From Verrucolacustris abundans (GTDB taxonomy: Bacteria; Verrucomicrobiota; Verrucomicrobiia; Methylacidiphilales; Verrucolacustridaceae): a DNA stretch of 64,000 nt. The stretch is from positions 868,001 through 932,000 of the forward strand of contig OZ239145.1 in the NCBI GenBank assembly GCA_965194535.1, written 5' to 3'. The notes below the pieces were generated by a model, which did no database searches, was not told the origin of the DNA, and was given only the letters and a program-made list of their open reading frames with translations. A program made the translations under genes and the position numbers. This document shows positions 42,738-50,958 of this stretch, piece after piece; positions within the stretch are counted from its first letter, which is position 1, and every line of letters begins with the position of its first letter.

Positions 42738-43754
42738 TTAGGTCCCGTAGGCGATGGCGGCTTTCACCGTGCGGGCGAATCCGGGGAGAGAACCGAAGGT
42801 GTCATCGACCGAACTGGCTTCGTAGCCGCAGTGGACCATGCAGTCGCGGCACTTCTCGTTGCCGCTCTTCTGGCCGTAATTCTCCCAAGCGGTGTCTTCC
42901 ATCAACTGTTTGAAGGTGGGGACGTAGCCGTCTTGGAGTAGGTAGCAGGGTTTCTGCCAACCAAAGACGTTGAAGGTGGGGTTGCCCCAAGGTGTGCAGT
43001 CGTAATCCACGTTGCCTTGGAGGAATTCGAGGAAGTTGGGGGAGAGATTGAATTTCCAAGATTTTTTTCTTTGGTTGAGAATTTCTTGGAAGAGTTTCTT
43101 CGTGCGCTCGCGGCCTAAGAAGTGTTCTTGGTCGGGAGCTTTTTGGTAACTGTAGCCAGGGGAGAGCATCATGCCCTCGACCTTCAGTTTCATCATTTCA
43201 TCAAAAAATTCGCGGACGCGGGCGGGGTTAGCTCCTTCAAAGAGGGTGGTGTTGGTGGTAACACGGAATCCACGAGCGACGGCTTCTTTAATCCCTTCGA
43301 GTGCGGTTTTGTAGGTGCCATCACGACAGACGGCGGCGTCGTGTTCGGGTTCGAGTCCGTCCATGTGGACGCTGAAGGTGAGATATTTGGTGGGTTTAAA
43401 GAGATCGATTTTGCGTTTGAGGAGGAGGGCGTTGGTGCAGAGGTATATGTATTTTTTACGGGCGACGAGGCCTTCGACGATTTTATCGATCTCGGGATGG
43501 ATGAGGGGTTCACCGCCGGGGATGGAGACCATAGGGGCCCCGCACTCATCCGCCGCGTCCCAGCACTGTTGGGGTGTGAGTCTTTTATTGAGAACGTGAT
43601 CGGGATACTGGATTTTGCCGCAACCCGCGCAGGCAAGGTTACAACGGAAGAGGGGCTCGAGCATGAGGACAAGGGGATAGCGTTTGTTGCCACGGATTTT
43701 TTGTCCGAGAACATAGGAGGCAACTGTCCAAGCTTGGCTAATAGGAACTGGCAT
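42738..43754 (-). CDS. hpnH: Adenosyl-hopene transferase HpnH (radical SAM)
   Basis: HpnH joins a 5'-deoxyadenosyl radical to diploptene, the first step toward side-chain-extended hopanoids. The 338-residue protein has the radical SAM cluster CNLACAGC (C38, C42, C45), the GGEPLIHPEI strand, and the C-terminal CRDCMVHCGYEAS that is typical of HpnH. Its N-terminus (PVPISQAWTVASYVLGQKIRGNKRYPL) also matches the family. No squalene-hopene cyclase or other hpn gene is in the window, so the rest of the pathway must lie elsewhere. nadE is divergent, 93 bases away. Confidence 0.93.
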   Translation of the reverse strand: MPVPISQAWTVASYVLGQKIRGNKRYPLVLMLEPLFRCNLACAGCGKIQYPDHVLNKRLTPQQCWDAADECGAPMVSIPGGEPLIHPEIDKIVEGLVARKKYIYLCTNALLLKRKIDLFKPTKYLTFSVHMDGLEPEHDAAVCRDGTYKTALEGIKEAVARGFRVTTNTTLFEGANPARVREFFDEMMKLKVEGMMLSPGYSYQKAPDQEHFLGRERTKKLFQEILNQRKKSWKFNLSPNFLEFLQGNVDYDCTPWGNPTFNVFGWQKPCYLLQDGYVPTFKQLMEDTAWENYGQKSGNEKCRDCMVHCGYEASSVDDTFGSLPGFARTVKAAIAYGT

Positions 43755-43847
43755 AGAAGAAGTAGTGAGGCTACAAATACAATCGCATATGTCAACGGAA
43801 CCCGATGGAAGATATAGCTTGCTTAAGTATCTGGTGGATAGATCTAT

Positions 43848-45509
43848 ATGAAGATAGGCATCTTGCAGTTAAATTTTACTGTTGGGGATTTTAGGGGAAA
43901 TAGTGAAAAATTAGTCTCTGCGTATGAGAGGGCGGTCAGGGAGGGGGCGGAGTTGTGTGTGGGGTCAGAGCTAGGGTTGTGCGGGTATCCGCCCCGGGAT
44001 CTGCTGAATCGGCGGGATTTTGTGGAGTCGCACGAGCGGGCATTGCGTGAGGTGGCAAAGAGGGTGGGCAAAGTGCCGCTATTGATCGGGGGGATTGAGA
44101 AAACAAATCAAAAGGCGGGTAGGCCGTTATACAACACGGCTTTTTTAGTGGAGAAGGGCAAGACACGAGCAGTGGCACGGAAGATTTTGTTGCCGACTTA
44201 TGATGTATTTGATGAGGACAGGTATTTCGAGGCCGGAGATAAGGTGGGGAGTGTGAGGATCGCAGGAAAGCGGGTGGGGGTAACGATCTGTGAAGATATT
44301 TGGAATGATGAGGACCTGTGGCCTGAGAGAAGGTACCGGATAGATCCAGTGCGGGAGTTGGCGAAAAAGGGCATGGATCTGCTGATCAACTTATCGGCTT
44401 CACCTTGGAACATTGGAAAGGAGAAGGTGCGGTATCGGCTTTTGGCGGAGGTGGCCAAACGAGAAAAGATTCCTGTGATTCAAGTGAATCAGGTGGGAGG
44501 GAATGATGAGCTGGTGTTTGATGGGCAGAGTTTGGGAGTGGGAGTAAAGGGTGGGTTGCTGGCGCGAGGGGTGGCGTTTATGGAGGATGTGAAGGTCGTG
44601 GATATTGGAGGAAAGGAGGAGAAGCCGGTCTGGGCGGGGGATGAAGAGCAGGTGTTTCAGGCGTTGGTTTTGGGGACAAGGGATTATTTGCAGAAGTGTG
44701 GATTTCAGGAGGTGGTGCTGGGATTGAGTGGAGGGATCGACAGTGCGTTGGTGGCGGTTGTTGCGGCCGAAGCGCTCGGAAAGGACAAGGTGTTGGGGGT
44801 AGCAATGCCGAGTCGATTTTCGAGCGCTGGAAGCTTGGCGGATGCGGAGGCGTTAGCGAAGCGGTTGGGAATTCGGTATAAAGAAATTCCGATTGAGGAC
44901 ACTTTTGCAGCGATGTTGCGATCGATCGCGCCTGCCCGAGAGGGAAGAAGCGGGGGATTAACGGAGGAGAATCTGCAGTCGCGAATTCGCGGAATGACGC
45001 TGATGGCAATTTCGAATGATTCGGGTCGGCTCCTGCTCACGACAGGAAATAAGAGTGAGATGGCGGTGGGGTACTGCACTTTGTATGGGGACATGTGCGG
45101 GGCGTTGGCAGTGATTGCGGATGTACCCAAGACGTTGGTGTACCGGATTTCGCGATGGATCAATCGTGAGCTGGAGATTATTCCCAAAAACTCGATCGAG
45201 AAGGCGCCGAGTGCCGAACTGCGACCTGACCAGAAGGATCAGGATAGTTTACCGCCGTATGAAGAGTTGGACCGGATTTTAGAGAGCTATGTGGTGAATG
45301 AGGGTTCGATTCAGGGGATGGTGAAAAAGGGGATTTCCAAAGTGTTGGCGGAGGAGATGGTGCGGAAGATCGACATTTCGGAGTACAAGCGGAGGCAAGC
45401 AGCGCCTGGGCTGAAGGTAACGACAAAGGCGTTTGGTGTGGGCCGGCGGATTCCGTTGGCTCAGCGTTTTGATCCGCGGGGGGCGGTTTCGGTCGGAAAA
45501 GGGAAGTGA
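43848..45509 (+). CDS. nadE: Glutamine-dependent NAD+ synthetase
   Basis: NadE amidates deamido-NAD using ammonia from glutamine. The 553-residue protein has an N-terminal nitrilase-type glutaminase domain (Glu in GSELGLCGYPPRD, Lys in ARKILLPTYDVFDE, Cys in GVTICEDIWND) and a C-terminal PP-loop ATPase domain (GLSGGIDSALVAVV, then TTGNKSEMAVGYCTLYGDMCG). The ATG at 43848 starts directly at the first beta strand (MKIGILQLN). The last 49 bases overlap the convergent sulfotransferase gene. Confidence 0.97.
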   Translation: MKIGILQLNFTVGDFRGNSEKLVSAYERAVREGAELCVGSELGLCGYPPRDLLNRRDFVESHERALREVAKRVGKVPLLIGGIEKTNQKAGRPLYNTAFLVEKGKTRAVARKILLPTYDVFDEDRYFEAGDKVGSVRIAGKRVGVTICEDIWNDEDLWPERRYRIDPVRELAKKGMDLLINLSASPWNIGKEKVRYRLLAEVAKREKIPVIQVNQVGGNDELVFDGQSLGVGVKGGLLARGVAFMEDVKVVDIGGKEEKPVWAGDEEQVFQALVLGTRDYLQKCGFQEVVLGLSGGIDSALVAVVAAEALGKDKVLGVAMPSRFSSAGSLADAEALAKRLGIRYKEIPIEDTFAAMLRSIAPAREGRSGGLTEENLQSRIRGMTLMAISNDSGRLLLTTGNKSEMAVGYCTLYGDMCGALAVIADVPKTLVYRISRWINRELEIIPKNSIEKAPSAELRPDQKDQDSLPPYEELDRILESYVVNEGSIQGMVKKGISKVLAEEMVRKIDISEYKRRQAAPGLKVTTKAFGVGRRIPLAQRFDPRGAVSVGKGK

Positions 45510-46624
45510 TAGCGTTTCATTATTCCGCCCAGCTCTTTCATTACCCAAGTTTTGGTGAGTCCATATTCTTTTAGGGTGTATCGGTGTGAACTTTTGTATT
45601 CGAGGGAGCGCTTGGTTTCGGTCTGGATCTGGCGTGCCGCGCGGGGAGTTAGGGGAACTCCAAAATGATGGTAAATCGAGCGGACGACCGGATCGGGATT
45701 TCGAACCAGATCGGTGTAAAAAATGCGGAGGTAGGATTCGGATTTGGAGGTGATGTCGTATTTTTCCAAATGAAGAAACCAGGCGGCGGCAAGTTCGGCA
45801 TACTCCATGGATTCAGGTCCATCCTTCTGAATCTTGGGATCGACCCAGTTCCAGACGGTATAAAAAACGCTGATATGGGACGGGATGGATTCCACTGGGT
45901 TTCGTAAGATATTAATGATGCGGGCATCGGGAAATTCGGCGCGGATGGATTCGATCGAGCCGGATAGCTGGGTGGCTTTGGAGAGAAGAATCTTGTCTGG
46001 ACCATTTAGATAAAGGTGTCGCTGAAGGCAGGAGCGGTAGTAACGCATGAGGCGACGGCGTTGGCGGGGTGGGAGGTCGTCTGCAAAGCCAGCCCCCCAG
46101 AGTGCGCGGACATAGGGGAATAGGAGGTAGATGGCCTCTGTGACGAAGGTGTAAACGAAGAATCCGTCGTCCTCTTCAGGTTCGGCGAAGCGCATTTTGT
46201 GCATTCCGTCCCAACCCCCAAAGCAGTGGCGTTCGATCCATGAGGAGATGTCGAACAAGAGTCCGCCTTTTTGGCGACTCGCGGCGGCGACAGAGTGAAT
46301 GAATTTCTGAATCGTGATGCTGGGAAAGATGGTTTGGTACATGAGGACGGGGGCGAAGGTGTTGCGATTTTTGGCGAGGAGTTTTTGAAGGAAGGTGGTG
46401 CCGCTACGGGGAGGGGCGATGATGAATACGGGATTGTGAATCTTTTGCCTGCGGAAGCCGGGATAAAGGATATGGTCAAGGGAGCGCCCAATGACTACGA
46501 CGACCCAGAAGCAGCAGAGTAGAAAAAGGAAGAAGGTGACAATCACCCAGCGTCTGAGTTGGAAAGGGCGTGCCAGGTAGTTCAGATAAAGAGCTTTGGC
46601 GGTAATGCCTAAATTCAGGTACAT
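45461..46624 (-). CDS. Membrane-anchored sulfotransferase-family protein
   Basis: This 387-residue protein has an N-terminal hydrophobic helix (about residues 26-46) and a PAPS-dependent sulfotransferase domain: the phosphate-binding loop PPRSGTTF at 71-78 and the 3'-phosphate strand RIINILRNPVESIPS at 235-249. Such enzymes transfer sulfate from PAPS to hydroxyls on carbohydrates or lipids. Catalytic side seems cytoplasmic or membrane-face. The substrate is unknown. Its 3' end overlaps nadE by 49 bases in opposite direction. DedA is divergent, 59 bases away. Confidence 0.85.
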   Translation of the reverse strand: MYLNLGITAKALYLNYLARPFQLRRWVIVTFFLFLLCCFWVVVVIGRSLDHILYPGFRRQKIHNPVFIIAPPRSGTTFLQKLLAKNRNTFAPVLMYQTIFPSITIQKFIHSVAAASRQKGGLLFDISSWIERHCFGGWDGMHKMRFAEPEEDDGFFVYTFVTEAIYLLFPYVRALWGAGFADDLPPRQRRRLMRYYRSCLQRHLYLNGPDKILLSKATQLSGSIESIRAEFPDARIINILRNPVESIPSHISVFYTVWNWVDPKIQKDGPESMEYAELAAAWFLHLEKYDITSKSESYLRIFYTDLVRNPDPVVRSIYHHFGVPLTPRAARQIQTETKRSLEYKSSHRYTLKEYGLTKTWVMKELGGIMKRYHFPFPTETAPRGSKR

Positions 46625-46683
46625 AGGGATTAGCTTTTTTTAGTGAAAAAGGCGTTAAGGACAATCCAAACCCCCTAACTACA

Positions 46684-47298
46684 ATGACCCTCGACTTTCT
46701 GATCAGTGCGATCTCTGACTTTCGTTATCTGGCGATGTTTGGAATTCTTTTTGTTTCGGCCATGGGAGTGCCTCTTCCGGAAGAGCCTTTGCTGGTGGCG
46801 AGTGGGTTATCGGTGGGTTGGGGAACGTCTTCTTACTGGATGACGTGTCTGGCTTGTTTGGCGGGAATTCTTTCGGGGGACTTATGGGTTTATTTCTTAG
46901 GAAGAAGGGGTGGGGAGTGGTTTTTGCGAACGCGCTTGGGCTCGGTGGTCTTTTCACAGAGCAGGCAGAAAAAGATTGAGCACCTGTTCGAGAAGCATGG
47001 GATGAAGACGGTTTTTCTGGGGCGATTTATTCCTGCGGTCCGGTTCGGGGTTTTCTTTTTTGCAGGGAGGCACCAGATGGATCTGAAAAAGTTTTTAGCT
47101 CTGAATGCGGTGGGTGCACTGGTGTATGCCCCTTTATGGATCTGGTTGAGTGCGGTTGCGGGGGAACGATTTGCCCGGACGCCTGCGGCTGCGAGATTAG
47201 CGGAGCAGTGGGTGGGTCAGGGGAGTTTGGTTCTGATTGGGCTAGTGGTTTTGATAGTCGGCGGTTTGATTTGGGGAGCGGGCAAAAAAAAGGAGTGA
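46684..47298 (+). CDS. DedA-family membrane protein
   Basis: This 204-residue integral membrane protein shows DedA (SNARE-associated) hallmarks: a re-entrant segment with MGVPLPEEPLLVASG, the GDLWVYFLGRRGGEWF stretch, and the conserved arginine motif GRFIPAVRFGVFFFAG. DedA proteins act as lipid scramblases or flippases for phosphatidyl or undecaprenyl lipids. About five hydrophobic segments are visible. The stop is one base from the stop of the convergent lipoate ligase-like gene. Confidence 0.92.
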   Translation: MTLDFLISAISDFRYLAMFGILFVSAMGVPLPEEPLLVASGLSVGWGTSSYWMTCLACLAGILSGDLWVYFLGRRGGEWFLRTRLGSVVFSQSRQKKIEHLFEKHGMKTVFLGRFIPAVRFGVFFFAGRHQMDLKKFLALNAVGALVYAPLWIWLSAVAGERFARTPAAARLAEQWVGQGSLVLIGLVVLIVGGLIWGAGKKKE

Positions 47299-47299
47299 T

Positions 47300-47959
47300 T
47301 TAGCGGGAGAAGTTCCAGTCGTTTTTGGCGTAGCGCTCTTTTTCAAGAGAGTCGGCGAGTTGGAGTTCGGCTGAGGTGAGTGAGGAGGGAGTGGAATTTT
47401 CGCCCAGGCAATCGGCGAGGAATGTGGGCAGGAGATTAAAAAGGATTGGAGGGATGGTTTGGGGAAGAAGGATGCTGCCTTGGTGAAGGCAACCCTGTTT
47501 GGTGCGTCGTTGGGCAGCTCCTGCAAGCTTGTGGCCTTGGGGATTGAGGATATCGGCTGGAACAGGTTTGAGGAAACAAGCGGGGTCATCCTGTTTGGGT
47601 TGAGCTGTGGCGAGTTGGCAAGGGACGCCGCTTTTCTGGAGCGCGTCAGCGATTGCAGAGTGGATTTTTTGGTATGAGGGGAGGGTGCCTGAGGTAGTGA
47701 GAGGGTGAGTGGGGGGAAGGACGAGAGTATAAGTGAGATCTTTTCCGTGTTCGACGAGGCCTCCTCCCGTAAAGCGGCGAACCATAGGACGGTCCGTGGG
47801 GGCGAGCTGAGCTTTTTGAAAGTATCCGATTGAGACGCAAGGTTGATCCCAGGAGTAGATGCGAAGAATGGGGGATTGGACGTGGCGCAGGAGGGATTCA
47901 TCGATGGCCATATTGCGAGCGGGGGATGCGGCAGGGTGAAGAAGTAGGCGAAAGGGCAT
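47300..47959 (-). CDS. Lipoate-protein ligase A / octanoyltransferase family protein
   Basis: This 219-residue protein belongs to the BPL/LplA/LipB fold family. It has NMAIDESLLRHV at the N-terminus, RIYSWDQPCVSIGYFQ, the nucleotide/lipoyl loop VRRFTGGGLVEHGKDLTYT and the catalytic lysine strand GHKLAGAAQRRTKQGCLHQG. It could ligate free lipoate or transfer octanoate to the E2 and H proteins, providing the substrate for LipA at 18330. The C-terminal accessory domain of E. coli LplA is missing. Start at the ATG at 47959 (MPFRLLLHPAAS). Confidence 0.8.
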   Translation of the reverse strand: MPFRLLLHPAASPARNMAIDESLLRHVQSPILRIYSWDQPCVSIGYFQKAQLAPTDRPMVRRFTGGGLVEHGKDLTYTLVLPPTHPLTTSGTLPSYQKIHSAIADALQKSGVPCQLATAQPKQDDPACFLKPVPADILNPQGHKLAGAAQRRTKQGCLHQGSILLPQTIPPILFNLLPTFLADCLGENSTPSSLTSAELQLADSLEKERYAKNDWNFSR

Positions 47960-48031
47960 GAGGGTACGATGGTGAGAAGAAGAAGGGCGGGCAAGAGTTG
48001 CCAGCGTCTCGGGGTTTGCTAGGGAAAGGGG

Positions 48032-48298
48032 ATGAAATTTATTCTGGCGATGGGTGGTGCAGCTCTTCTGTTTCTGGCGGGTTGCGCAAGTTCGGGGAGT
48101 CGAGATGCTGGGATGGCAATGATTTTGTCCGACGTCCCGTTCAAGGAAGCAGGACCGAACCAGGTGACGCCTGCCACATCGACCCTACGGAGGGGTGATC
48201 GCGTGAGTGTGAGGAGAGTGATTGGGGATTACGCTGAGGTGGAAACGATGGATCATCGGCGGGGATACGTTCCGACGGCAGTTTTAGAAGACCAGTAA
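48032..48298 (+). CDS. Small lipoprotein with SH3-like domain
   Basis: This 88-residue protein has a lipoprotein signal (MKFILAMGGAALLFLAGCAS, lipobox Cys at 18) and a short beta domain (LRRGDRVSVRRVIGDYAEVETMD, about residues 52-74, then RRGYVPTAVLE) that resembles a bacterial SH3 fold. It is probably anchored in the outer membrane. GGAAAGGGG lies about eight bases upstream of the ATG. It precedes the TPP riboswitch by about 50 bases and is likely a separate unit. Confidence 0.65.
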   Translation: MKFILAMGGAALLFLAGCASSGSRDAGMAMILSDVPFKEAGPNQVTPATSTLRRGDRVSVRRVIGDYAEVETMDHRRGYVPTAVLEDQ

Positions 48299-48346
48299 AT
48301 TGGAAAAATAATTGGCGTTGGGGCAAGGGAGGTTTATGTTTGCTTT

Positions 48347-48439
48347 GTGGGGAGTCTGGACGGCCGGGCTGAGAGTCGGGAACCGTGGTCCCGAGACCCT
48401 TAAAACCTGATGCGGGTCATGCCGCCGTAGGGAATAGGG
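48347..48439 (+). promoter_or_regulatory. TPP riboswitch (THI element)
   Basis: The conserved TPP-binding elements occur in order: GGGGAGTCTGG for helix P1/P2, GGGCTGAGAG for the pyrimidine-binding bulge, a variable hairpin TCGGGAACCGTGGTCCCGA for P3, ACCCTTAAAACCTGATG, and GCCGCCGTAGGGAATAGG. It lies 46 bases upstream of the thiC start. It should shut thiC off when thiamine pyrophosphate is plentiful, either by hiding the ribosome site (GGAAAGGA at 48470-48477) or by early termination; no clear T-run terminator is seen, so translation control is more likely. Confidence 0.96.
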
Positions 48440-48484
48440 ATGACCCTTTTTCCACGGCAGCGCGCAATGGGGAAAGGATTCAAG

Positions 48485-50371
48485 ATGAGCAAGAATGTAA
48501 AGATGCCGAAGATTGAGGAGTTGGAGGATTTGGATGGGATGAAGCGGGTGTATGTGAAGGGTTCCCGCCCTGATTTAAAAGTTCCATTTCGCGAGATTGA
48601 GTTGCAACCCACGCGCCAGCCCGATGGAAAACTCCAAGCGAATGAGCCGGTGCGGGTGTATGACACGAGTGGACCTTGGGGAGATCTGGATTTTCATGGA
48701 GATGTAAGGCGAGGGTTACCTGCGCTGAGGGATGCGTGGATTCAAGAAAGGGGGGATACGGAGACTTATGTGGGTCGTTCTGTGCGTCCTGAGGACAATG
48801 GTCATTCGGGTGCGGTTGGGGCAATTCTCGAGCAGTTTCCTGGGGTTTCGAGAAAGCCTAGACGTGCGAAAGCGGGTTCTGTCTCTCAGTTGAACTATGC
48901 GCGCAAAGGCGTGATTACCCCAGAGATGGAATTTATTGCGATTCGGGAGAACATGAAATTGCAGGCGGCGAAGGAGGTGGTGGAGATGTCGGTCCAGGCA
49001 CCACGGGATGATTTGCGGTTCCAACATCCAGGCCATTCATGGGGTGCAGCAATTCCTAAAGATATCACGCCGGAGTTTGTGCGAAGTGAGGTGGCGCGTG
49101 GGCGGGCGATTATTCCTGCCAATATCAATCATCCGGAGTTAGAGCCGATGATCATTGGGCGGAATTTTCTGGTGAAGATCAATGCGAACATTGGAAACAG
49201 CGCAGTGGCGTCGTCGATCGAGGAGGAGGTGGAGAAGTTGCGATGGTCGATTCGTTGGGGGGCGGACACTGTGATGGATCTTTCCACAGGAAAGAATATT
49301 CATCAGACGCGGGAGTGGATCTTACGCAATTCGCCTGTGCCGATCGGAACAGTTCCGATTTATCAAGCGTTAGAGAAGGTGGGGGGCAAGGCCGAAGATT
49401 TAACATGGGAACTTTTCCGCGACACCTTGTTGGAGCAGGCGGAGCAGGGGGTGGATTATTTCACCATTCATGCGGGAGTTCTGTTGAGGTTCATTCCGAT
49501 GACCGCAAAGCGGATGACGGGAATTGTGAGTCGAGGGGGTTCCATTATGGCGAAGTGGTGTCTATCGCATCACAAAGAGAACTTTTTGTGGACCCACTGG
49601 GATGACATCTGTGACATCATGGCGGCGTATGATATTAGTTTTTCGATTGGGGATGGTTTGCGACCCGGATCGTTGGCGGATGCGAATGATGACGCACAGT
49701 TTGGGGAGTTGAAGGCCCAAGGGGATTTAACCAAGAGGGCGTGGGAACGGGGGGTGCAGGTGATGAATGAGGGACCAGGTCATGTGCCGATGAATCTGAT
49801 TCAGGAAAATATGGAAAAGCAGTTGGAGTGGTGTCATGAGGCGCCTTTTTACACGCTGGGACCGTTGACGACTGATATTGCGCCTGGGTACGACCATATT
49901 ACCTCGGCGATCGGAGCTGCGATGATTGGTTGGTATGGGTGTGCGATGCTTTGTTATGTGACGCCCAAAGAGCATTTGGGTTTACCGAATCGAGACGATG
50001 TGAAGGCGGGTGTGATTGCTTACAAAATTGCCGCTCATGCAGCGGATTTAGCCAAGGGCCATCCTGGGGCGCAGTATCGGGATAATGCGTTATCGAAAGC
50101 GCGATTTGAGTTTCGTTGGAGGGATCAGTTTAACCTCGGATTAGATTCCGTCACAGCCCGTGAATATCACGATGAGACTTTACCTGCGGAGGGGGCGAAG
50201 AGTGCGCACTTCTGTTCAATGTGTGGGCCTCAGTTCTGCTCGATGAAGATAACGGAGGATGTGCGAAAGTATGCTGCGCAGCAGGGGTTGAAGCAGGAGG
50301 AGGCGTTGGAGAAAGGTATGAAGGAGAAGTCGAAGGAGTTTGCAGAGAAGGGGGCAGAGGTTTACGGGTAA
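48485..50371 (+). CDS. thiC: Phosphomethylpyrimidine synthase
   Basis: ThiC converts aminoimidazole ribotide to the HMP-phosphate pyrimidine of thiamine in a radical SAM reaction. The 628-residue protein has the family core (PVPIGTVPIYQALEKV, DYFTIHAGVLLRF, SRGGSIMAKWCLSHHKENF, NEGPGHVPMNLIQENM) and the C-terminal Fe-S cluster CSMCGPQFCSMKI. The ATG at 48485 is chosen because GGAAAGGA is seven bases upstream and earlier ATGs fall at the riboswitch edge or lack a ribosome site. No other thi gene is adjacent. Confidence 0.98.
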   Translation: MSKNVKMPKIEELEDLDGMKRVYVKGSRPDLKVPFREIELQPTRQPDGKLQANEPVRVYDTSGPWGDLDFHGDVRRGLPALRDAWIQERGDTETYVGRSVRPEDNGHSGAVGAILEQFPGVSRKPRRAKAGSVSQLNYARKGVITPEMEFIAIRENMKLQAAKEVVEMSVQAPRDDLRFQHPGHSWGAAIPKDITPEFVRSEVARGRAIIPANINHPELEPMIIGRNFLVKINANIGNSAVASSIEEEVEKLRWSIRWGADTVMDLSTGKNIHQTREWILRNSPVPIGTVPIYQALEKVGGKAEDLTWELFRDTLLEQAEQGVDYFTIHAGVLLRFIPMTAKRMTGIVSRGGSIMAKWCLSHHKENFLWTHWDDICDIMAAYDISFSIGDGLRPGSLADANDDAQFGELKAQGDLTKRAWERGVQVMNEGPGHVPMNLIQENMEKQLEWCHEAPFYTLGPLTTDIAPGYDHITSAIGAAMIGWYGCAMLCYVTPKEHLGLPNRDDVKAGVIAYKIAAHAADLAKGHPGAQYRDNALSKARFEFRWRDQFNLGLDSVTAREYHDETLPAEGAKSAHFCSMCGPQFCSMKITEDVRKYAAQQGLKQEEALEKGMKEKSKEFAEKGAEVYG

Positions 50372-50403
50372 AGGTTTGCGTGATAGGCGGGGTTCTCTTG
50401 TAA

Positions 50404-50811
50404 TTAGGTCCCTAATTTAACGATGGCAGAGAAAAGGTTGGGTGGGATAGGCATGACAGAGAGGCGGGATTGGCGAAGAAGCAGCAGTTCGGAAAATCTT
50501 TTATCTGCTTTGAGTTGATCGAGGGTGACAGGTTTGGATAGGACCCGTGTTGCCCCCAGAAGCACGGAGCTCCACTCCTCTCCTTTGGGTGAAGTGGGGT
50601 CAGGGAACGCGGTTTTAAGAACTTGGGCAATTCCGACGACGGCTTTTTCATCCACGCTGTGGTAGTAGAGCACTTGATCTCCTGCTTGCATGGCGCGAAG
50701 GAAATTGCGAGCTTGATAGTTTCTGACGCCGTCCCAGATCGTCTTCTTCTCCTTCAAAAAGAGGGAGAAGGGATATTTGGAGGGCTCCTGTTTGACCAGC
50801 CAGTGGTTCAT
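50404..50811 (-). CDS. EVE domain protein
   Basis: This 135-residue protein is a single EVE domain (PUA-like fold): NHWLVKQEPSKYPFSLF at the N-terminus, then WDGVRNYQARNFLRAMQAGDQVLYYHS with the conserved Asp-Gly-Val and Asn-Phe, and VVGIAQVLKTAFPDPT. EVE domains bind modified bases in DNA or RNA. Its target here is unknown. It is convergent with thiC (32 bases between stops) and divergent from lysA. Confidence 0.93.
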   Translation of the reverse strand: MNHWLVKQEPSKYPFSLFLKEKKTIWDGVRNYQARNFLRAMQAGDQVLYYHSVDEKAVVGIAQVLKTAFPDPTSPKGEEWSSVLLGATRVLSKPVTLDQLKADKRFSELLLLRQSRLSVMPIPPNLFSAIVKLGT

Positions 50812-50888
50812 GCGGGAATATTGTTAGTGCAGATTAGAAAAAAGTTGAAGATTAAGTTGAGGGTTAAGGTTTTTGGTATCCATAGTTT

Positions 50889-50934
50889 GGGGGAAGGCCT
50901 GCTGTCGGCGGTCTCTTTCAGACTCCCCCTTTTT
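50889..50934 (+). terminator. Possible attenuator or terminator hairpin before lysA
   Basis: GGGGGA (50889-50894) and TCCCCC (50924-50929) pair around an inner GTCT/AGAC hairpin (50911-50923), and five Ts follow. The T-run after the GC stem looks like an intrinsic terminator in plus direction. It lies 25 bases before lysA, so it could be an attenuator. Pairing in the middle part is poor. Confidence 0.3.
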
Positions 50935-50958
50935 CGCGGTATTTGATACGCTATACCG

